A stretch of 14,798 nt of DNA from SFTH01 sp963643985 (GTDB lineage: Bacteria > Bacillota > Clostridia > Christensenellales > Aristaeellaceae), in the NCBI GenBank assembly GCA_963643985.1, contig CAVINP010000046.1:1-14798 (forward strand), written 5' to 3'. Below the pieces are notes generated by a model that was not told where the DNA came from, did no database searches, and saw nothing but the letters and a program-made list of their open reading frames with translations. Position numbers and translations under genes: made by a program. How positions within the stretch are numbered: position 1 is the first letter of the stretch; the number at the start of each line of letters is the position of its first letter. Below are positions 6,823 through 13,695 of the stretch, one piece after another.

Positions 6823-7905
6823 ATGAACCGCGTGTATAATTTTGCGGCAGGCCCGGCCGCCATGCCCGAAGAGGCACTGCAGACCGCTGCCAATGAAATG
6901 CTGTGCTACGGCAACAGCGGTATGTCCGTGATGGAGATGAGCCATCGCTCCGGGATGTATGCCGATATTTTTGATGAGACCGTCGCGCTGGTGCGGGAGC
7001 TTATGCACGTGCCGGACAACTATGAGGTGCTGCTGCTGCAGGGCGGCGCAACGGGTCAGTTTGCGGCCATTCCGCTCAACCTGCTCAGCGATGGCAGGTG
7101 CGCGGACTACATCGACAGCGGCAACTTTGCCCACGGCGCAATGAAGGAAGCCGGAAAGTACGGCAAGATCTGCTGCGTGGCCTCCTCCAAAGAAGTAAAC
7201 TACGTGCGTATCCCCGAGTGGAACACCGCCGATTTCCACAGCGATGCGGCATATCTGTATATCACCACCAACAACACCATCTTCGGTACGCGCTATGCGA
7301 CTCTGCCCGAGACGGGCAGTGTGCCGCTGGTGGCCGACATGTCCTCCAACATCATGTCCGAGGTCTACGACGTGTCGCGCTTCGGCGTGATCTACGCAGG
7401 TGCGCAGAAGAACATCGGCCCCGCAGGCGTGACGCTGGTGATCGTGCGCAAGGACCTGCTGGGTCATCCGCAGGCCATCTGCCCCAAGATCATGGACTGG
7501 ACGATCATGGCCGAAAAGGGTTCCATGCTCAATACCCCGCCGACCTACGCCATCTACATGGCGGGCCTGTGCATGAAGTGGCTCAAGAAGCAGGGCGGCG
7601 TGGAAGGCATCGAGCAGATCAACATTGAAAAGTCTGCGCTCCTCTACGATCTGCTGGACGAGAGCAGGTTCTATCGTCCGACTGCCGAGAAAAATTCGCG
7701 CAGCCGCATGAACGTGACGCTTACCACCCCCGATGCGGACACCGATGCACAGTTCGTGAAGGAAGCCGCCGCACGCGGTCTGGTCAACCTGAAGGGCCAT
7801 CGTCTGGTGGGTGGCATCCGCGCCAGCATCTACAACGCCATGCCCATCGAGGGTGTTCGTGCGCTGGTAAGCTTTATGAAGGACTTTGAACAGGAGCACA
7901 AGTAA
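6823..7905 (+). CDS. serC: Phosphoserine aminotransferase
   Basis: 360 residues, normal for the family. This PLP enzyme converts 3-phosphohydroxypyruvate and glutamate to phosphoserine and 2-oxoglutarate. The N-terminal signature NFAAGPAAMP is at 6-15, with MEMSHRS at 37-43. LQGGATGQF is at 72-80. TNNTIFGT is at 149-156. The Schiff-base lysine is K196 in AGAQKNIGPAG. The C-terminal domain keeps RMNVT and GHRLVGGIRASIYNAM. ATG at 6823 has GGAGG (6811-6815) seven bases upstream. The stop is one base before serA, so the two are co-transcribed and probably translationally coupled. No serB (phosphoserine phosphatase) lies in the window. Confidence 0.97.
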   Translation: MNRVYNFAAGPAAMPEEALQTAANEMLCYGNSGMSVMEMSHRSGMYADIFDETVALVRELMHVPDNYEVLLLQGGATGQFAAIPLNLLSDGRCADYIDSGNFAHGAMKEAGKYGKICCVASSKEVNYVRIPEWNTADFHSDAAYLYITTNNTIFGTRYATLPETGSVPLVADMSSNIMSEVYDVSRFGVIYAGAQKNIGPAGVTLVIVRKDLLGHPQAICPKIMDWTIMAEKGSMLNTPPTYAIYMAGLCMKWLKKQGGVEGIEQINIEKSALLYDLLDESRFYRPTAEKNSRSRMNVTLTTPDADTDAQFVKEAAARGLVNLKGHRLVGGIRASIYNAMPIEGVRALVSFMKDFEQEHK

Positions 7906-7906
7906 T

Positions 7907-9076
7907 ATGTATTCGATCAAGACACTCAATTCCATTTCGCCCGTCTATCAGGACACCCTGACCGCCGCCGAGTATACAGTAAGCCCGGAGTGCGAGAAGC
8001 CCGATGCGATACTGGTGCGCAGCGCCGACATGCACGGGCTGTCCGTGCCGGAGAGCCTGCTGTGCGTGGCCCGCGCGGGTGCAGGCGTGAACAACCTGCC
8101 GCTGGACGACTTTGCAAAAAAAGGCATTGTGGCCTTCAATACGCCCGGTGCAAACTCCAACGCCGTCAAGGAACTGGTCATTGCGGGTCTGCTGCTGGCC
8201 AGCCGCAAGATCTGCGAGGGCGTTGCCTGGTGCAAGACGCTGCAGGACGGCGAGACCACGGTTGAAAAGCAGGTCGAGGCCGGCAAGAAGCAGTTCGTCG
8301 GCCCGGAACTGATGGGCAAGACGCTGGGCGTGATCGGCCTGGGTGCCATCGGTGTACAGGTGGCCAACACCGGTACGGCTCTGGGCATGAATGTGCTGGG
8401 CTACGATCCCTTCATTTCCGTCGAGCACGCATGGAAGCTCTCCCGCGCGGTGCAGCATGCCACCAAACTGGAGGAGATACTCGAAAAGTCAGACTATGTC
8501 ACCGTGCACGTGCCGCTGATGGATTCCACGCGTGACATGATCGATGCCGCGGCGCTGCGCAAGATGAAGCCCACTGCCGCACTTCTGAACTTCTCCCGCG
8601 ACGGTCTGGTGAATGACGAGGCCGTGAAGGCCGCGCTGGAGGAGAACCGCCTGCGCATCTACGTGACGGACTTCCCCTGCAAGGCACTGATCGGCGCCAA
8701 GAACGTGCTGCTGACGCCCCATCTGGGAGCATCCACGCCCGAGAGCGAGGACAATTGCGTGCGCATGGCCGCGCGTCAGGTGAACAACTACCTCAAGTAT
8801 GGCTCCATCGAGAACAGCGTCAATTATCCCAACTGCACGCTGGGCGCGAACGCCATTCCGCGCATCACGCTGCTGCACCAGAATGTGCCCAATGTCATTT
8901 CTGCCATCACCAAGGTGCTCAGCGAGGAAGCGCTGAACATTGAAAACATGGTCAACGTCTCCCGCGGCGGCTATGCCTACACCGTGGTGGATGTGGGTCA
9001 TGCCCCCAGCGAGCGCCTGGTGGCAAAGCTCGGCACACTCGACACCGTCTACCGCGTGCGCCTGCTCATGCCGTGA
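7907..9076 (+). CDS. serA: D-3-phosphoglycerate dehydrogenase, short form with ACT domain
   Basis: 389 residues. It oxidises 3-phosphoglycerate with NAD to 3-phosphohydroxypyruvate, the substrate of SerC. The substrate domain contains ARAGAGVNN (55-63). The NAD domain has GVIGLGAIG (141-149), with D167 as the likely ribose-binding acid. Catalytic R231 lies in NFSRDGLVN and H272 in TPHLGAST. An ACT domain runs from about 318 to the end and suggests serine feedback control (inference). The acidic catalytic position expected in a DxFxxEP segment instead reads TDFPCKALIG (254-263), with no Glu. I chose ATG at 7907 because AGGAG (7892-7896) is ten bases upstream. A TTG at 7886 would extend into serC. 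ESEDNC and NYPNC fit the short anaerobe-type subfamily as I remember it. Confidence 0.95.
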   Translation: MYSIKTLNSISPVYQDTLTAAEYTVSPECEKPDAILVRSADMHGLSVPESLLCVARAGAGVNNLPLDDFAKKGIVAFNTPGANSNAVKELVIAGLLLASRKICEGVAWCKTLQDGETTVEKQVEAGKKQFVGPELMGKTLGVIGLGAIGVQVANTGTALGMNVLGYDPFISVEHAWKLSRAVQHATKLEEILEKSDYVTVHVPLMDSTRDMIDAAALRKMKPTAALLNFSRDGLVNDEAVKAALEENRLRIYVTDFPCKALIGAKNVLLTPHLGASTPESEDNCVRMAARQVNNYLKYGSIENSVNYPNCTLGANAIPRITLLHQNVPNVISAITKVLSEEALNIENMVNVSRGGYAYTVVDVGHAPSERLVAKLGTLDTVYRVRLLMP

Positions 9077-9120
9077 AGCGAGGGATCAGGAATCATTCAA
9101 CGGACCGCTACCCACCGAAT

Positions 9121-9166
9121 ATAAAACACCGACGGGGATGCTTTGGCATCCCCGTCGGTGTTTTAT
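9121..9166. terminator. Bidirectional rho-independent terminator between serA and the beta-helix gene
   Basis: A perfect 21-bp stem (9121-9141 with 9146-9166) closes a TTTG loop. The arms begin and end with A/T runs (ATAAAAC ... GTTTTAT), so either strand yields a GC-rich hairpin followed by U residues. It ends both serC-serA and the convergent minus-strand gene, whose TAA (9165-9163) lies inside the stem. Confidence 0.96.
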
Positions 9167-10527
9167 TCAGTAATCTGTGTCCCGTCGGCCAGTGTGATCG
9201 TGTATCCGTTGAACTCTATCGTTCCGTTGTTTTCGAGGGTTGAGATCGTGCTGTCACCGGTCAGCACCCAGGTGCAGCCCTCGCCGATGCTCACGGCAAT
9301 GTTGTTCTCCACCGCAGTGCCGCCCTCGGCGTTGTCGGTGATATTGATCGCACCGGTGTAGCACGAGCCTTCCGAAAGGTTCAGGCTGAGCGTCGAGATG
9401 CTGTCGACCGTGATGTTGCCGGCCAGTATCTGACTGCCGGCATTAAAGGTCACATTTGCGCCGTTCGCGCCCGCCGTGCCCCAGCCGCGGGCGGCATCGT
9501 TCCCGCTGACAGTGAGCAGCTGATCGTTGGCCAGCGTCATGGACACGTTCTCAAGCGAAATATCGCAATCGGTGTTGGTGACGTAGAACATATCGCCCGC
9601 ATTCGCGATCAGGCTGCCGCCGGTCATGGTGAAGCTGCTCCGACCGACATCCGCATCGCCGGACATGCTCTGATAGAGCATCACGTTGTGAATGTTCTCA
9701 TTCTCATCGCCCCGGTAGGTGCCGGACATACTGCCGCTGAGCTCGCAGTCGGTGAGGGTGACGCTGTTTTTGCCTTCCACGACCACGGCTTCGGAAGAGG
9801 TGGCACAAAGCGTCGCATTGCTGACGCTGATGTCGGCCACGGAGTAGACCGCAGGCGAACCCGTGCCGTGCGTGGTGTAGCTGCCGCCGTCCACCGTCAT
9901 CGTGCCGCCGCCGCGATCGCTGCGGATGGCCGCCGAGGAGTTGCCGTAGGTCTCAACCGTCAGATCGGAGGCCGTAAGCGTACCACCGCCTGCGACATGA
10001 ATGCCGCCGGAGTTGTCCTGCATGGTCGTGATCGTGCTGTTGAGTATCGTGACGGACGTGCCCTCGCCGTAGCTGAAGACGGCATTGCCGTTGCTTGCAT
10101 CGCTCGATACGTCGGCGGTGTCGATGGTGACCTGTGCGCCGTCCAGTGCCAGCAGCGCGGCATTCATGCCGTAGAAGTTGCCGCTGTCGGAGTTGGAACA
10201 GCTGCCGCCGCTCTTTATGACGGAGATGTTGGCAAGCGAGACATTTGCACCCGTTATGCGCAGTGCGTTTTCATCGTCCCCCGCAGAGGCGTAGCTCGTA
10301 TCGGTGATTGGTTCCTCTTGCGTCAGTTCCGTGGCGGCAGTGCCGTTGTCGCCCGCATCGGCCATGCCCGGACCGCCCTGACCGGGCTCTCCGTCGGGTT
10401 TCTCGGGCGGTTCGCCCGCCTGTTCACTCATTTCGCCCTGCGGCTTTTCGGGCGGCTGTTCCGCCATGGACGTACAGGGAATTGCAATCAGCGAAAGCGC
10501 CGTCATCAGCGCGAGTATCTTTTTCAT
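9163..10527 (-). CDS. Secreted repeat protein, predicted right-handed beta-helix with Pro/Glu-rich stalk
   Basis: 454 residues, function unknown. A signal peptide is clear: MKK, a hydrophobic core ILALMTALSLIAI, and probable cleavage after TSMA (residue 22). The C18 context (IPC) is not a proper lipobox. Residues 23-60 form a Pro/Glu/Gly-rich stalk in which PPEKP.GE occurs twice. From about 123 to 266 six successive rungs of 21-27 residues can be aligned (123-147, 148-174, 175-198, 199-224, 225-245, 246-266), each with a V/I-T-hydrophobic core and a Ser/Gly turn, typical of parallel beta-helices. A second, less regular repeat block extends to the end. No sortase motif or membrane anchor is visible. 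ATG at 10527 has GGGAGGG about ten bases upstream, and the upstream in-frame extension lacks such a site. A surface adhesin or polysaccharide-binding role is only inference. Confidence 0.85.
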   Translation of the reverse strand: MKKILALMTALSLIAIPCTSMAEQPPEKPQGEMSEQAGEPPEKPDGEPGQGGPGMADAGDNGTAATELTQEEPITDTSYASAGDDENALRITGANVSLANISVIKSGGSCSNSDSGNFYGMNAALLALDGAQVTIDTADVSSDASNGNAVFSYGEGTSVTILNSTITTMQDNSGGIHVAGGGTLTASDLTVETYGNSSAAIRSDRGGGTMTVDGGSYTTHGTGSPAVYSVADISVSNATLCATSSEAVVVEGKNSVTLTDCELSGSMSGTYRGDENENIHNVMLYQSMSGDADVGRSSFTMTGGSLIANAGDMFYVTNTDCDISLENVSMTLANDQLLTVSGNDAARGWGTAGANGANVTFNAGSQILAGNITVDSISTLSLNLSEGSCYTGAINITDNAEGGTAVENNIAVSIGEGCTWVLTGDSTISTLENNGTIEFNGYTITLADGTQITE

Positions 10528-10561
10528 ATGGGATAGCCCTCCCTTGCTTTGGTATGGTACT

Positions 10562-10590
10562 ATCCTAGCATCCAAATTTGAACAGGTCGT
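10562..10590 (-). promoter_or_regulatory. Possible promoter of the beta-helix gene
   Basis: TAGGAT (10567-10562) on the minus strand is preceded by TGC, as at the other two minus-strand operons, and would give a leader of about 28 nt. The -35 region, centred on 10585-10590, is poor. This is a weak call based mainly on position and the TGC extension. Confidence 0.3.
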
Positions 10591-10611
10591 GAACGGATAT
10601 AAAACCTCTTG

Positions 10612-10641
10612 CAAACAAAATGCACCCATGTACCGGGCGCA
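10612..10641 (-). terminator. Rho-independent terminator of the SDR/cytidylyltransferase operon
   Basis: On the minus strand TGCGCCC (10641-10635) pairs with GGGTGCA (10627-10621), with one G-U pair and a 7-base loop. TTTTGTTTG follows (10620-10612). It begins six bases after the stop of the epimerase gene. Confidence 0.8.
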
Positions 10642-10647
10642 TTCAGA

Positions 10648-11679
10648 TTATTTTCCACAGATTTTCAGCGTGTGCTCCAGCCCCGTGCGGATGTCATACT
10701 CGGCGTGCCAGCCGAGCGAAGCAAGCTTTTCGGAATTGAGCACCGAACGGGTCACGGTGGAATAGCCGGCTCTTTCGGCCTCAGGCGGCAGATCAAAGCG
10801 CAGATTGACCCGCGCCAGGTCTGCAAGCGTCCCGGCGTATTGGCGTATGCTGACGATGCTCTGCGGGTTGGACACGTTATAGGCCTGCGCGGTTTCACCC
10901 TTGAGTAGCAGTGTGATCAGCGCGGAGACCGCATCGGCAACGTAGCAGTACGTGCGCACCTGCGTGCCCGCGGACTTGAGCACGATGTCCTCGCCTGCGA
11001 GCGCCCTGCGCAGAAATTGTGCGTCTGCGCGGCTGTTCCGGTCGGTGATGGTCGGCCCATAGACGTAGCACAGCCGGGCGCAGAGCGCGTCCACACCGTA
11101 CTGGGCAGCATAAGCGGCGCAGAGCGTCTCTGCGGCACGTTTGCTCTCCGGGTAGCAGGCGCGTGCGCTCATGGCATCGATTTTGCCGAAGTCCGTCTCT
11201 TTGAATTCCGCAAGCGACGGGTTTTCACCGTAGGTTTCGCCCGTGGAGATCATCAGCAGCCGACCGCCGCAGCTGCGCAGGTTTTCCAGCAGATTCATGG
11301 TGCCCAGCAGGTTGGCCTGCATTGTGCCTACAGGATCGGCGGAAAACGCCAGCGGATGGGCGTTGGATGCGGCATGGACGATAAAGTCTGCGGCAATCGG
11401 CGATTGCAGCGGCAGCCGCGCGTCGTAGGGGCGATATTCCGGACCCTCGATATCCGAGAGCACGCGCCGCGTACTGTCGGTGTTGCGGCACAGCACAATC
11501 AGATGCAGATGCAGACCGTGACGGTCGCTGATGCGCCGGAGCGCGCGCAGCAGGTAGCTGCCCACGAGGCCGCTGCCGCCCGTGACGGCGATGCTCGCAT
11601 CGCGCCATTTGCCGTAGGGCAGATTCAACTCGGCAATGCGGTCAAGCTCTGCGGCCAGCAGGGGATGGGAAGTGTTCAT
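10648..11679 (-). CDS. NAD-dependent epimerase/dehydratase family protein (extended SDR)
   Basis: 343 residues with the extended-SDR fold that acts on nucleotide-activated sugars. After a leader of about 27 residues come GGSGLVG (34-40) for NAD, VHAAS (101-105), ISTGETYG (144-151) and the catalytic Y176-x3-K180. LCYVYGP is at 203-209, and RTYCYVADAVSA (242-253) is the usual substrate-domain motif. TGET resembles the TDE motif of sugar 4,6-dehydratases, so dehydratase, epimerase or decarboxylase activity are all possible, and I cannot fix the substrate. ATG at 11679 has only a moderate site (GGCAGG, about eight bases upstream) and lies 22 bases after the IspD-like gene. It is the last gene of a three-gene operon with two CTP transferases, so its substrate is probably a nucleotide-linked surface sugar or polyol (inference). 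Confidence 0.9.
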   Translation of the reverse strand: MNTSHPLLAAELDRIAELNLPYGKWRDASIAVTGGSGLVGSYLLRALRRISDRHGLHLHLIVLCRNTDSTRRVLSDIEGPEYRPYDARLPLQSPIAADFIVHAASNAHPLAFSADPVGTMQANLLGTMNLLENLRSCGGRLLMISTGETYGENPSLAEFKETDFGKIDAMSARACYPESKRAAETLCAAYAAQYGVDALCARLCYVYGPTITDRNSRADAQFLRRALAGEDIVLKSAGTQVRTYCYVADAVSALITLLLKGETAQAYNVSNPQSIVSIRQYAGTLADLARVNLRFDLPPEAERAGYSTVTRSVLNSEKLASLGWHAEYDIRTGLEHTLKICGK

Positions 11680-11701
11680 GAATGTGCCTGCCTTTCGGAT
11701 A

Positions 11702-12403
11702 TCAGCGCGATCTTTGCAGCATCAGCAGCGCACGGAAGATGTCGATGTCTTCGGGCGTGGTGAGCTTGATGTTTTTCTCTGAACCGTGCGAGAAGTAGAT
11801 GGTGTGCCCCAGCTCCACCATCAGCGTGCAGGATGCGATGGAGTTGGTGATGCCCTTCTCGAGCGCTTCGCGGTGCGCGTCCGCAAGCACGCCGATGGGG
11901 AAGGCCTGCGGCGTCTGCGTGCGCTTGAGGTTCGCACGGGGATAGCTCGAACGGGTGGAAATCTGATCCTCGGTCTCCAGCATGGCCTCCTGACAGGGCA
12001 CGACGGCGATAGCCGAGCCGTGCTGCGAGGCTGTGGCAATGCAGTCGGAGATGATGTCGCCGGAGACCATCGGCCGTATGGCATCGTGCACCAGCACCAG
12101 ATCGTCGCGGCCGTAGTGCTTTTCCAGTTCAAAGATGCCATTGCGGATCGAACCCTGGCCGTTTTCGCCGCCGGGGATGATGCGCACAAGCTTCGTGATG
12201 CCGTACTGCCGCGCATAGGCCGAGAGTATGTTTTCCCAGCCTGCGATGCAGACTACGGCAATGGCATCGATATCGGCGTGGCGCTGGAAGGCCTCGAGCG
12301 TGTAGACGATCACCGGCTTTTCGTTCACGGTGATGAACTGCTTGGGAATTTCCTGATTCATGCGCACGCCCTTGCCGCCGGCGATAATCAGCGCGATATT
12401 CAT
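11702..12403 (-). CDS. IspD/TarI-family cytidylyltransferase (probably ribitol-5-phosphate type)
   Basis: 233 residues. The family transfers CMP from CTP to a sugar-alcohol phosphate: IspD uses methylerythritol 4-phosphate, TarI ribitol 5-phosphate. The CTP-binding start AGGKGVRM is at 8-15, with K21 in PKQF. HDAIRP is at 106-111, TQTPQAF at 162-168 and NIKLTTPEDIDIF at 211-223. Family boundaries are hard to draw by eye. The neighbourhood (an SDR fused to another cytidylyltransferase, and a sugar epimerase) favours a TarI-like wall-polymer role over isoprenoid synthesis, but an annotation as IspD is quite possible. I chose ATG at 12403 because AAGGAG lies nine bases upstream. An ATG at 12421 in the same frame is itself part of that ribosome site. 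It lies 20 bases after the fusion gene. Confidence 0.88.
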   Translation of the reverse strand: MNIALIIAGGKGVRMNQEIPKQFITVNEKPVIVYTLEAFQRHADIDAIAVVCIAGWENILSAYARQYGITKLVRIIPGGENGQGSIRNGIFELEKHYGRDDLVLVHDAIRPMVSGDIISDCIATASQHGSAIAVVPCQEAMLETEDQISTRSSYPRANLKRTQTPQAFPIGVLADAHREALEKGITNSIASCTLMVELGHTIYFSHGSEKNIKLTTPEDIDIFRALLMLQRSR

Positions 12404-12423
12404 AAGGCTTTTCTCCTTCATAT

Positions 12424-13566
12424 TTATTTGCGGCTCAGTGCATCGCGCAGTTGCGTGCTGCTGGTGCCCTGCGTATAGGGGAAATAGATGATCTTCACGC
12501 CCAGCGGCGTAAGCTCTTTTTCGTAGCGGTTGAAGCGCTCCGTGCCCTTGTAGTCGCTGCCGACAAAGAGATAGTCGTAGGGGTAGAGTTCATACATCGC
12601 ATCGTCCTCATCGAGGGTCACGACCACCTTGTCCACATATCTGATGCTGCCCACGATTTCCATGCGCTCCTCGAGCGGAATGAAGGTGGGCTTGTTCTTG
12701 TGTCTGGAGGTCGGCGGATGCACGCCCACGATCAGATAGTCGCAATACTGCTTGGCACGGCGCAGCAGGTTGAGGTGGCCGATGTGAAACAGGTCAAACG
12801 TGCCGCTCAAAAAGCCCACGCGCCCGCGCGGCCTGTCCGAAGCGCGGCCGCTCGCCGCCTTGTAGTTCCAGCTGTCCACGCCGAATTTTTCCGGATCGTC
12901 ACGGTAGCGTTCGATAACGCCGCGATAGGTCTTTTCGTAGTCGGGAATAAAGAGCGTCTCGCGACTCAGCATGCGCGATACGATCTCTTCGGCAAGGCCC
13001 ATCGTCTTTTCAGGCTCGTCCGGACCGCCGTAGAAGCAGGTGCCTTTGATCGAGCCGGGCGCGACGTTGAGTATGCGGTTGTCGCTGCCTTGCGCGGCAA
13101 GCTCGGCATTGACCGATTCGCACAGGCTGGCTACGGCGGCCTTGGTCGCGCCGTAGGCGGCAAACATCGGCGAGGAGACGAGCCCTGCAATCGAGGAAAT
13201 CACCGCACAGCAAAACGGCGCAGTCCCCTTCAGCTTGGGCTGATAGAGTCTCAGCACGCGGGCAAAGCTTTCAGCGTTGGTTCTGAAGGAGGTGACGATT
13301 TCCGCATCGGTGAGATTGTCAAAGGCCGCAATGCGCCCAAGCCCTGCGGCATAGATGAGCGCATCGGCATCCGTGTGGACGCCAAGGCTTTCGATGTCAT
13401 CGCAGAGCAGGTTGAAGCGGTGATAGCTGATATTGTTTTGCACTGTTTCGGGAATCGAGCGCCCGTAAACATCCACGTGCGCACCCTGCCGGGCCAGTAC
13501 AGCGGCGATGGAGTGCCCGAGACCGCTGGTACCTCCGATCACGACGGCAGACCTGATTTCGTTCAT
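12424..13566 (-). CDS. SDR oxidoreductase fused to an HxGH cytidylyltransferase (TagD-like)
   Basis: 380 residues in two domains. Residues 4 to about 235 are a classical SDR: GGTSGLG (11-17), YAAG (72-75), ISS with S124/S125, Y138-x3-K142, then NVAPGSIKG. Residues about 249-380 are a TagD/glycerol-3-phosphate cytidylyltransferase-like domain: GTFDLFHIGH (255-264) with the HIGH nucleotide motif, RMEIVGSIRYVDKV, and GTSSTQLR (367-374), the usual closing motif. A Ser/Arg-rich linker (238-248) joins them. Both active sites look intact. A likely role is reduction of a keto-sugar phosphate and activation of the product as a CDP-polyol, by analogy with the Haemophilus Bcs1/Acs1 enzymes. Those fuse an SDR to an IspD-type rather than an HxGH-type transferase. 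ATG at 13566 has AAGGGA about 11 bases upstream. It is the first gene of the operon. Confidence 0.9.
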   Translation of the reverse strand: MNEIRSAVVIGGTSGLGHSIAAVLARQGAHVDVYGRSIPETVQNNISYHRFNLLCDDIESLGVHTDADALIYAAGLGRIAAFDNLTDAEIVTSFRTNAESFARVLRLYQPKLKGTAPFCCAVISSIAGLVSSPMFAAYGATKAAVASLCESVNAELAAQGSDNRILNVAPGSIKGTCFYGGPDEPEKTMGLAEEIVSRMLSRETLFIPDYEKTYRGVIERYRDDPEKFGVDSWNYKAASGRASDRPRGRVGFLSGTFDLFHIGHLNLLRRAKQYCDYLIVGVHPPTSRHKNKPTFIPLEERMEIVGSIRYVDKVVVTLDEDDAMYELYPYDYLFVGSDYKGTERFNRYEKELTPLGVKIIYFPYTQGTSSTQLRDALSRK

Positions 13567-13598
13567 GAAGCCGGTTTCCCTTCATATAATATGTGTTA

Positions 13599-13627
13599 AG
13601 TATAGCATCGACCCTGATGCTTGTCAA
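13599..13627 (-). promoter_or_regulatory. Strong sigma-A promoter of the SDR/cytidylyltransferase operon
   Basis: Perfect TTGACA (13627-13622), a 17-base spacer and TATACT (13604-13599), with TGC directly before the -10. Predicted RNA start is about 13592, giving a leader of about 26 nt. The -35 box begins immediately beyond the tail of the htrA terminator. Confidence 0.85.
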
Positions 13628-13630
13628 GCA

Positions 13631-13672
13631 AGGCAAAACAAGCGGGAGGGCGACGCTGTGGCCGCTCTCCCG
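13631..13672 (-). terminator. Rho-independent terminator of the HtrA-type protease gene
   Basis: On the minus strand CGGGAG (13672-13667) pairs with CTCCCG (13648-13643), followed after an A-C mismatch by an inner GCGGC/GTCGC stem with a 6-base loop. CTTGTTTTG follows. It lies 23 bases after the stop codon. The T run is interrupted, so efficiency is uncertain. Confidence 0.75.
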
Positions 13673-13695
13673 GGAGAATAGCTTATTTATAGTTG

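Noticed and set aside
7886..7906. TTG start seven codons upstream of the chosen serA start
   Set aside because: It lies within the end of serC and in the serA ribosome site. The family N-terminus fits ATG at 7907.
10528..10629. 34-residue N-terminal extension of the beta-helix protein
   Set aside because: It would bury the signal peptide and run into the terminator hairpin of the upstream operon. MKKILALM has its own GGGAGG.
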